Of a stretch of DNA of 60,853 nucleotides, positions 54,901 through 60,853 are shown piece after piece (within the stretch, counting starts at the first letter, position 1; the number at the start of each line of letters is the position of its first letter). The DNA is from Leptolyngbya sp. 'hensonii' (GTDB lineage: Bacteria; Cyanobacteriota; Cyanobacteriia; GCF-001939115), in the NCBI RefSeq assembly GCF_001939115.1, contig NZ_MQTZ01000011.1, positions 10-60,862 on the forward strand. Direction: 5' to 3'. Made by a program: the position numbers and the translations under genes. The notes below the pieces were generated by a model. That model saw only the letters and a list, made by a program, of their open reading frames with translations. It did not search any database and was not told the origin of the DNA.

Positions 54901-56251
54901 CTATACCATTGGGCATAGCCCTTGTCATGTGGACATTTTGGAGCAATTCCAGATCAGGGCCTATGCGATCGCGCCGATTCTGGTGCAGGACCACCTCTGG
55001 GGTCTGCTGGCTGCCTATCACAATGCAGCTCCGCACCAGTGGCAGGCTCGGGAAATCAACCTGTTGTTGCAGATTAGCCTCCAGACCGAGATCGCGATTC
55101 AGCAATCCGACCTGTTTCAGCAGGTGCAAATGAATTTGGCCGTCAAAGGGCTCCTGGTGGAGATTGCGGAGACTATCAACCGGTCTGTCCAGTTTGACCA
55201 GGCCCTGACAGATATCCTGAAGCGCATCCAACAATTCCTTGGCTGCGATCGGGCGATCGTCTACCGTTTGCTCCCGGATGGCAGGGGTGTGATTGAGGAA
55301 GAGGCGACATCGCAGCCAGAACTTTCCCTATTGGGGCAAATCATTGACGACCCCTGCCTTAGCCGGGACTATGCAAAACGCTACGAGCAGGGCTACATCA
55401 CGCTGCTCAACGATCGAGAAACGGCTGACTTGCGGCCCTGTTACCTTGAATTCCTGGCTCAACTCCAGATTCGGGCCAATCTGGTTGTCCCGATTTTGCA
55501 GGCGGAAACCCTCTGGGGCTTACTGATCCTGCATCAATGTCATACCCCTCGCCAGTGGCAATTGTTTGAGATTGATCTGCTGCAGCAGGTCGGGTTGCAA
55601 ATTGGGATTGCCGGTCAGAAGGCTGCCCTTTATGCTCAGTTAGAGAACGAACTCCACCAAAAAGAGGTCCTGATTCGGGAGGTGCATCATCGGGTAAAAA
55701 ACAATCTGCAGGTGATCTCCAGCTTGCTCTATCTGCAATCAGCCACGATCGAGAACCCGGATATCTTGCAACCTTTTATTGAGAGTCAGCATCGGATTGA
55801 TATCATGGCCATGATCCATGAACGGCTCTATCGGTCTGGTAACCTGGCGAACCTCAACTTTGCCAGTTATGTCCGTGATCTGGTGGAAGATGTGTTTCAG
55901 TCCTATCTCCCGATTGGGGCTAGCATTACCTGGCAGGTAAAAGTTGCTGAGCTAGAGTTGGAGCTGGATATCGCCATTCCCTGTGGGTTGATTATTAATG
56001 AATTAGTGTCCAATGCGATTAAATATGCCTTCCCCAACCGCCGCTCTGGTGAGATTGGTATTATCTTTGATTACGAAAATTCTCAGTATCAATTGATCAT
56101 TAGAGACAATGGAATTGGGTTTCCTCAGTTGGTGGACTTTCGCAATACAGAGTCTCTGGGGATGCAGGTGGTCTGTGCATTAACTCGACAACTGGGGGGA
56201 AGTATAGAATTGAATCGGGATGGCGGTACCGCCTTTGCGATCACGTTTTAA
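51959..56251 (+). CDS. CBS-PAS-PAS-GAF-PAS-PAS-GAF-GAF histidine kinase with cyanobacteriochrome-type GAF domains
   Basis: A protein of 1430 residues from the ATG at 51959; the open frame further upstream is the complement of the secreted gene. Order: CBS pair (about 10-150), PAS (160-280), PAS (290-410), GAF1 (430-590), PAS (610-730), PAS (740-857), GAF2 (890-1050), GAF3 (1064-1227), HisKA_2 with EVHHRVKNNLQ (His1243/1244) and HATPase (NELVSNAIKYAF, DNGIGF). Each GAF has the bilin-type Cys: Cys524 (GLDPCHL), Cys989 (GHSPCHVD) and Cys1161 (LRPCYLEF). GAF2 has WPDTYLQETQGGRYRQGE as in red/green cyanobacteriochromes; GAF3 has a second Cys (Cys1133, DDPCL) as in DXCF types. There is no membrane span, so it is cytoplasmic. 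Confidence 0.85.
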   Translation: MFTGVSEVRQAINRNVLIVSPDTPLIQVIERMNQRRSLMPDEPQSWAIADSPKAESCSQPTCALVMASAQLLGIFTSQDVIQAVASKCNLEETTISEVMTTPVVTLNLADLKDASVVLDVMRQYQIHHLPILDEQQQLLGVATCKSLLCAGQNPEVALHRSEEQRSLALDMTQLGTWDWDMTTGSLTWTDNTFRLLGFAPGEVEPTQAVWRQRVHPEDLEGIEQATLRDLEGQGPGEVEYRVVHPDGSLHWLLGKGKVVHDQDGKPVRMLGILMDISDRKAAKEQLRQQQQLTEQIAESTAAILYIYDLVENCNVYANSQIEAVLGYSPDEVQALGNALFSTLVHPEDFPTQMVNYQHCFTLKDGEILETAYRMRHKQGEYRWLLSRDRVLNRMPDGSPRQILGVATDITLLKETQVALQHQADRERLMATISQRIRQSLNLEMILATTVGEVRQLLRTDRVILYRFDPDWSGIVVAESVAEAWSPILNLKITDTYFVATQGQSYQQGTIRAIDDVQVAGLDPCHLALMEQLQVRAKLIVPVLQGRCVWGLLIAHHCAAPRSWHPWEKELLSQLATQVGIAIQQANLYRQAQHELAERRQTEQALRLSQARFAGILDVASDAIISIDSNQRVTLYNQGAEKMFGYPADEVLGQPLDLLLPKRFVGMHRHHVRDFAQGEAPARRMGERQEIFARRQDGREFPAEASISRLTLAGETILTVILRDVSDRKRAEAKLREQQAQLDLVVQASNVGFYLSDLQTNTSYVSPAYKAQLGYAAEEESGSPADWNSRLHPEDRDRAIAAYQAFKRQEAPYNIDFRLRHRDGSYRWIYSNAQLILDDRGCPAKIVGTHIDITDRKQAEAALQQLNRDLEWRVQERTEALQQQADQEQLLRFVAQRIHQSLDLEEILITVLTEIRHTLQADRVAIYRFNPDWSGTFVAESVDTNWVPLVGPDIQTVWPDTYLQETQGGRYRQGETFAVNDIYTIGHSPCHVDILEQFQIRAYAIAPILVQDHLWGLLAAYHNAAPHQWQAREINLLLQISLQTEIAIQQSDLFQQVQMNLAVKGLLVEIAETINRSVQFDQALTDILKRIQQFLGCDRAIVYRLLPDGRGVIEEEATSQPELSLLGQIIDDPCLSRDYAKRYEQGYITLLNDRETADLRPCYLEFLAQLQIRANLVVPILQAETLWGLLILHQCHTPRQWQLFEIDLLQQVGLQIGIAGQKAALYAQLENELHQKEVLIREVHHRVKNNLQVISSLLYLQSATIENPDILQPFIESQHRIDIMAMIHERLYRSGNLANLNFASYVRDLVEDVFQSYLPIGASITWQVKVAELELELDIAIPCGLIINELVSNAIKYAFPNRRSGEIGIIFDYENSQYQLIIRDNGIGFPQLVDFRNTESLGMQVVCALTRQLGGSIELNRDGGTAFAITF

Positions 56252-56290
56252 TCCCAGTCAAACGTAATCCCATCCAAACCAGTCTAAACC

Positions 56291-57445
56291 ATGAGTTCCA
56301 GCATCTTGATTGTAGAAGATGAGCAGCTTGTTGCACTCGACATTCAACGACGGTTAACTCAGTTGGGGCATCAGGTGGTTGCGATCACCGATCGGGGCGA
56401 AGCGGCTTTAGAAGCTGTTGCTCAATTTCATCCTGATCTAGTTTTGATGGATATTCATCTGCATGGGCATATGGATGGGATAGCTGCCGCCGCCCAGATC
56501 CGAGAACAATATCACCTTCCGGTTATCTTTCTCACGGCCCATGCTGATACAGCAACGGTCACTCAAGCGAAGGAAACTCAGCCCTTCGGATATTTAATCA
56601 AACCGGTGCAAACCAAGCATCTCAGTACGGCGATTGAAATTGCCCTGACGCGCCATCAGGCTGAAGTTCTGATGCAAAGGGCATTGGAGAAGGAACGAGA
56701 GTGGAGTGAGGCGCTACAGCGGGCTCTGGACAAAGAAAAAGAACTAAATGAGTTGAAATCTCAGTTTGTATCGATCGTTTCCCATGAATTCCGTAATCCC
56801 CTGAGTGTCATCCTGTTTGTTCTAAGTTTGCTGGAGCGTCACGACCAAGAATTTTCACCTGATCAGCAACGGAGTCACATTCGGCGAGCTAAGGCGGCCA
56901 CCCACAATTTAGTCCAATTGATTGAAGATATTCTCACCCTGAGTGAAACAGACGCCGTTCAGTTTCACTATCACCCGGTTCCGATCGATGTGCTCTGGTT
57001 TTGCCAGGAGTTAGTCAGTGAGTTCCAGGTCAATCTGGCGACCAACCACACCATTGTCTTGGAAGTTTGTAACTGTTCGGAAACGGATGTCCTGTTTTAT
57101 GACCTGGATGTGAAGCTACTCCGCCATATCCTGACTAATCTGCTGTCCAATGCCATCAAGTACTCTCCAGAGGGGGGCGAAATTCGATTCTCGTTGTCCT
57201 GTAAGCCGGATGCCGTCATCTTCCAAATTCAAGATCAGGGGATTGGGATTTCCTCCGAAGACCAGACTCATTTATTTGAGCCCTTTTGCCGAGGGTCTAA
57301 TGTACGGAAGATTTCTGGGACGGGTCTGGGTTTATTTATTGTGCAAAAGTGTGTTGCAGCCCATGGTGGGACGATTGCCGTCCACAGCGAAGTTGGGGTG
57401 GGCACAACTTTTACCGTGACTCTGGTGGGTCCAGTGCAATCATGA
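56291..57445 (+). CDS. REC-histidine kinase, likely partner of the light-sensor kinase
   Basis: A protein of 384 residues. Receiver domain (about 5-120) with ILIVEDEQLV, LVLMDIHLHG (phospho-Asp), FLTAHAD and YLIKPV; short coiled linker; HisKA with FVSIVSHEFRNPLSV; HATPase_c with NLLSNAIKYSP, QDQGIGI and GTGLGLFIV. All catalytic boxes are intact. It begins 39 bases after the CBS/PAS/GAF kinase, so the two form an operon, and its receiver is the natural first target of that kinase. No DNA-binding protein follows, so the final output is elsewhere. Confidence 0.92.
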   Translation: MSSSILIVEDEQLVALDIQRRLTQLGHQVVAITDRGEAALEAVAQFHPDLVLMDIHLHGHMDGIAAAAQIREQYHLPVIFLTAHADTATVTQAKETQPFGYLIKPVQTKHLSTAIEIALTRHQAEVLMQRALEKEREWSEALQRALDKEKELNELKSQFVSIVSHEFRNPLSVILFVLSLLERHDQEFSPDQQRSHIRRAKAATHNLVQLIEDILTLSETDAVQFHYHPVPIDVLWFCQELVSEFQVNLATNHTIVLEVCNCSETDVLFYDLDVKLLRHILTNLLSNAIKYSPEGGEIRFSLSCKPDAVIFQIQDQGIGISSEDQTHLFEPFCRGSNVRKISGTGLGLFIVQKCVAAHGGTIAVHSEVGVGTTFTVTLVGPVQS

Positions 57446-57471
57446 CGATCGGGACCAGGTAAAATCGGGGG

Positions 57472-59901
57472 ATGCAAAAAACACAGATGCTACCCTTAAT
57501 TCCTGAGTGTGCCTGGAGCCGATCGATCGGCCTCGGTTGGGTTAATCCCTACCAGGTGCGTTACCCCAGCAACCTAGATGATGGTCCCTGGCATGGAATG
57601 CCCCTGGGCGGGTTTGGAGCGGGGTGTATTGGTCGCTCCCACCGGGGAGACTTCAATCTCTGGCATGTGGACGGGGGCGAACACGTCTTTCAGACTCTCC
57701 CAGCCTGCCAGTTTGCGATCTTCGAACAAGGTGGGGGGGATCCGGCCCAGACCCTGGCCCTCTGCACCGCAGCTCCCACGGATGGCACCCTCTCCGCCTG
57801 GAATTGGTATCCCGCCAGTACGGACGATCGGGCCACTGGCACCTATCACGCCCTCTATCCCCGGAGCTGGTTTACTTACCAGCATGGGTTTCAGGCAGAG
57901 CTGACCTGTGAGCAGTTCTCGCCGATTCTGGCCGCTAATTACCAGGAAACTAGTTACCCGATCGCTGTTTTTGAATGGACGGCCCATAACCCCACCGATC
58001 GACCGCTCACCCTCAGCATCCTGCTCACCTGGCAGAACCTGGTCGGCTGGTTTACCAACACGCTGAAATCACCAGAGGTGCGGGTGCGGGATGATGGTAG
58101 CCCGGTTTACGAATATCAGCCCCAGATGGGCCAGAGCACGGACAGTGTGAACCTGCTGGTTGGGGATGAACAGCGGCTGGGCATTGTCATGGGCAAGGCG
58201 GATGCGGATCCCCTGGAGGTGGCGGAAGGGGAGGGCCAGTGGGCGATTGCCACCCTGCTGAATCCTACTTGGGAGGTTTTCTACCATACCCGCTGGAATC
58301 CGGCTGGGGATGGCTCGGATCTGTGGCAGACTTTCGCCCAGGATGGCTCCCTCCCCGATATAGACTCGGAACTTCCGGCCCAGGTGGGGGAACAGCTTGG
58401 GGCAGCGATCGCGATTCGCTTCACCCTGAAACCGGGGCAAACCCGCCAGATTCCCTTCATTCTCACCTGGGATCTGCCGGTGACGGAATTTGCCGAGGGA
58501 GTGCAATATTTCCGTCGCTACACGGACTTTTTCGGGCGCACGGGTCAGAATGCCTGGACGATTGCCCGCACGGCCCTGAAGCATTATCGGTCCTGGCAGG
58601 AAAAAATCCAGTCCTGGCAGGCTCCAGTGCTGCAACGGGACGACCTGCCCGACTGGTTCAAGCAGGCCCTGTTCAACGAACTGTATGACTTGACCGATGG
58701 GGGAGCCCTCTGGAGTGCTGCCGATGAGGAGGACCCGGTGGGTCAGTTTGCGGTCCTGGAGTGTATTGATTACCGCTGGTACGAGAGCCTGGATGTGCGG
58801 CTCTATGGCTCCTTTGGTCTGCTGCTCCTGTGGCCAGAACTGGAAAAAGCAGTGATACGGGCCTTCGCCCGAGCGATTCCCATGGCCGACGATCGCCGCC
58901 GCACGATCGGCTACTACTACACAATCGGAGCTGACAGTCCTCAGGCCCTCCGTAAAGTGGCTGGGGCCACCCCCCATGATCTAGGGGCTCCCAACGAACA
59001 TCCCTGGCAACAGACCAACTACACCAGCTATCAGGATTGCAACCTCTGGAAAGATCTGCCCTGTGATTTCGTCCTCCAGGTCTACCGGGACTTTCTCCTG
59101 ACTGGCAGTACGGATGTGGATTTTCTGGCGGAGTGCTGGCCTGCGATCGTTGAGACCCTGACGTATCTGAAGACCTTTGACCAGGACGGGGATGGGATTC
59201 CCGAAAATTCGGGAGCCCCCGACCAGACCTTCGACGACTGGAAACTGCGGGGTATCAGTGCCTATTGTGGGGGGCTGTGGTTGGCGGCGCTGGAAGCGGC
59301 GATCGCGATCGGAGAACGGCTGAGTCCCGATCGGGTGCCTGACCCAACCCCGATCTGCCAGTTTCGGGACTGGCTGGCCCAATCCCGTCCCCTCTACCAG
59401 GACACCCTCTGGAATGGCCAGTACTATCGCCTGGACAGTGCCAGCGGTTCCGATGTGGTGATGGCGGATCAACTCTGTGGCCAGTTCTATGCCCGCTTGT
59501 TGGGCCTGCCCGATATTGTGCCGATCGACTGTGCCCGCAAAGCGCTGGAAACCGTATACGATGCCTGCTTCCTCAAGTTTCAGCAGGGCACTTTAGGTGC
59601 GGCCAACGGGGTGCGTCCGGATGGGTCGCCAGAGAATCCCCAGGCGACCCATCCTCTGGAAGTCTGGACGGGCATCAACTTTGGGTTAGCGGCGTTTTTA
59701 GGGCAGATGGGCCTGTGGGATGAGGGATTCCGTCTGGCAGAGGCAGTGGTGCGCCAGATCTATGACCACGGGTTGCAGTTCCGCACCCCAGAAGCGATCA
59801 CCGCTGCCGGGACGTTTCGGGCCAGCCATTACCTGCGGGCCATGGCCATCTGGGCGGTTTATCACGTTCTCCTTTCCCAGGAGTCTGAGCCAGAACAGTA
59901 A
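57472..59901 (+). CDS. GH116 beta-glucosidase (GBA2-like glucosylceramidase)
   Basis: A protein of 809 residues in the GH116 family, which includes human non-lysosomal glucosylceramidase and bacterial beta-glucosidases and xylosidases. The N-terminal beta domain has GMPLGGFGAGCIGRSHRGDF; the (alpha/alpha)6 domain has the nucleophile Glu in RWYESLDVRLYGSF (about residue 440) and the acid/base Asp in FDDWKLRGISAYCGGLW (about residue 588). These positions and spacing match the bacterial GH116 enzymes. No signal peptide is seen. Glucosylglycerol, glucosides or glycolipids are possible substrates. The start at 57472 follows GGGG. Confidence 0.88.
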   Translation: MQKTQMLPLIPECAWSRSIGLGWVNPYQVRYPSNLDDGPWHGMPLGGFGAGCIGRSHRGDFNLWHVDGGEHVFQTLPACQFAIFEQGGGDPAQTLALCTAAPTDGTLSAWNWYPASTDDRATGTYHALYPRSWFTYQHGFQAELTCEQFSPILAANYQETSYPIAVFEWTAHNPTDRPLTLSILLTWQNLVGWFTNTLKSPEVRVRDDGSPVYEYQPQMGQSTDSVNLLVGDEQRLGIVMGKADADPLEVAEGEGQWAIATLLNPTWEVFYHTRWNPAGDGSDLWQTFAQDGSLPDIDSELPAQVGEQLGAAIAIRFTLKPGQTRQIPFILTWDLPVTEFAEGVQYFRRYTDFFGRTGQNAWTIARTALKHYRSWQEKIQSWQAPVLQRDDLPDWFKQALFNELYDLTDGGALWSAADEEDPVGQFAVLECIDYRWYESLDVRLYGSFGLLLLWPELEKAVIRAFARAIPMADDRRRTIGYYYTIGADSPQALRKVAGATPHDLGAPNEHPWQQTNYTSYQDCNLWKDLPCDFVLQVYRDFLLTGSTDVDFLAECWPAIVETLTYLKTFDQDGDGIPENSGAPDQTFDDWKLRGISAYCGGLWLAALEAAIAIGERLSPDRVPDPTPICQFRDWLAQSRPLYQDTLWNGQYYRLDSASGSDVVMADQLCGQFYARLLGLPDIVPIDCARKALETVYDACFLKFQQGTLGAANGVRPDGSPENPQATHPLEVWTGINFGLAAFLGQMGLWDEGFRLAEAVVRQIYDHGLQFRTPEAITAAGTFRASHYLRAMAIWAVYHVLLSQESEPEQ

Positions 59902-60028
59902 TTCGGCGATCGATTGTGATGATCCTGCGATCGAGGGGGCTGATCGGATGACAACCGATCGTAGTCCATATAGTATTTGATTGGACGAATGTGCCTTTTG
60001 TTACCTTGCTAAAGGGAAAGGAAAAAGC

Positions 60029-60817
60029 ATGATGAATCGAATTGTACTGTCTTTGTCGATCTTTTTTGGTCTGACCCTCACAGCCTCTGCCCTGCCACCA
60101 AACTACACCCTGTGGCTGAAGGCCAACTCGACCAAATGTCTTCAGAAAATGAATCCAAGCTGGGAGAATGGTAATCCGATTCATCTGTGGGACTGTGGTG
60201 TCGAACGCAACAATGAATCCTGGGTGTATGACGTGAAAACGGGGCAAATTCGCGCCAAGGCCAATCCTGCGAAGTGTCTGCAGAAAAAGGAACCGGGTTG
60301 GGAGAATGGCAATCCGATTCATCTATGGGATTGTGGCGTCGATCGGGATAACGAATCCTGGGTATATGACGTGAAAACGGGGCAGATTCGCGCCAAGGCC
60401 AATCCAAGTAAGTGTCTGCAGAAGAAGGAACCCGGCTGGGAGAATGGCAATCCGATTCATCTGTGGGATTGTGGCGTCGATCGGGATAACGAATCCTGGC
60501 AAAACACCATTTTTGCAGGAGCCAAAGCTGAGGTGGGGGGAACTTATCAGAATAGCATCACGGTTCTGAATCGGGCCAAGAACTATGCCCGCCAGGCAGC
60601 AGAAAAACGCAATGGGGGCTTACAGAACTACCGGGCTGAGGATAAGATGCATGGTCCTGCCGATCAAACAGGCGTGGTGGAAAACGACGATGGCTCAGTC
60701 ACGTTTACGTTTTATGGGGGCAAACCGACGGCTGAACCTACCATTGAAAGTGTGGTGACGGTGGAAATCAACGGTTGGCAAACTCGGATTGATTATAACG
60801 GACCAATTCGTCGCTAA
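60029..60817 (+). CDS. Secreted protein with a three-repeat ricin-type trefoil and an unknown C-terminal domain
   Basis: A protein of 262 residues from the ATG at 60029, preceded by AAGGGAAAGGAAA. There is a signal peptide (about 1-21), then three 46-residue units, each with KCLQK, GNPIHLWDCG and NESW, the pattern of ricin B-type beta-trefoils (QxW class). Units 2 and 3 differ at one of 35 shared residues; unit 1 differs from unit 2 at seven of 46. The last 105 residues (YQNSITVLNRAKNYARQA to TVEINGWQTRIDYNGPI) form a separate domain that I do not recognise. A sugar-binding secreted protein is likely; the GH116 gene is 127 bases upstream. Confidence 0.8.
   Translation: MMNRIVLSLSIFFGLTLTASALPPNYTLWLKANSTKCLQKMNPSWENGNPIHLWDCGVERNNESWVYDVKTGQIRAKANPAKCLQKKEPGWENGNPIHLWDCGVDRDNESWVYDVKTGQIRAKANPSKCLQKKEPGWENGNPIHLWDCGVDRDNESWQNTIFAGAKAEVGGTYQNSITVLNRAKNYARQAAEKRNGGLQNYRAEDKMHGPADQTGVVENDDGSVTFTFYGGKPTAEPTIESVVTVEINGWQTRIDYNGPIRR
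60119..60499 (+). repeat. Tandem 138-bp coding repeat, about 2.8 copies
   Basis: Units start at 60119, 60257 and 60395, each beginning AAGGCCAA. The second and third are nearly identical in DNA, not only in protein, which points to recent duplication or gene conversion. Confidence 0.9.
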
Positions 60818-60853
60818 GGATCGTGGATTTAATAACTCCGAAATTTTCAGCCC

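Overview
The window is a chromosomal segment of a cyanobacterium, probably a non-heterocystous one, although the sequence does not fix the genus. The evidence is the gene content (pipX-pipY-sepF-proC order, ycf46, rcp1-like regulator, DUF2808 protein, cyanobacteriochrome-type GAF domains, three-gene transhydrogenase), the abundance of the octamer GCGATCGC (HIP1), and several short palindromic repeats of cyanobacterial type. Base composition is a little above half G+C and fairly even, with AT-rich intergenic islands. I see no insertion sequence, prophage, integrase or CRISPR array.

Layout. 0-6.1 kb: the N-terminus of a membrane protein running off the left edge, a divergent Spy/CpxP-like periplasmic protein, then a tightly coupled four-gene operon (PqqD-like, ATP-grasp, PLP decarboxylase, urea-transporter/M23 fusion) that matches no pathway I know. 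6.1-11.5 kb (minus strand): a REC-kinase hybrid, an Rcp1-like regulator, thiC with a TPP-riboswitch-like leader, peptide deformylase and an HtrA-type protease. 12-15 kb: dnaA, coaD and a coiled-coil protein. 15-18.5 kb: three cell-wall proteins (M23, degenerate M23 plus lytic transglycosylase, five-fold peptidoglycan-binding array). 18.5-24.5 kb (minus): an SH3 protein, ycf46, and the conserved rpmH-rnpA-PH-yidC-khpB-yceD cluster plus a DUF2808 protein. 25-29 kb: transhydrogenase (pntA1, pntA2, pntB) and a lysozyme-like protein. 29-32.5 kb: two convergent histidine-kinase-like proteins that appear complementary: one lacks the phosphoacceptor His, the other lacks the ATP-binding boxes. 32.7-36.6 kb: tldD, der, ecfT. 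37-42.6 kb: pipX, pipY, sepF, proC, ribBA. 43-51.9 kb: an amidohydrolase, an EnvC-like M23 protein, tRNA-Arg(CCG), a PgpH-like c-di-AMP phosphodiesterase, a degenerate ADP-ribosylglycohydrolase-like protein, an M14-type deacylase and a GIY-YIG protein. 52-57.4 kb: a 1430-residue CBS/PAS/GAF kinase whose three GAF domains carry cyanobacteriochrome cysteines, and a REC-kinase partner. 57.5-60.8 kb: a GH116 glucosidase and a secreted protein with three almost identical ricin-type repeats.

Most genes are housekeeping (replication initiation, translation, membrane insertion, nitrogen regulation, division, riboflavin, thiamine and CoA). The parts most worth a second look are the PqqD/ATP-grasp/decarboxylase/UT-M23 operon, the complementary kinase pair, the multi-chromophore light-sensor kinase, the inactivated M23 paralogue fused to a transglycosylase, and the near-symmetric trefoil protein. 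Everything was read by eye; no database search was run.
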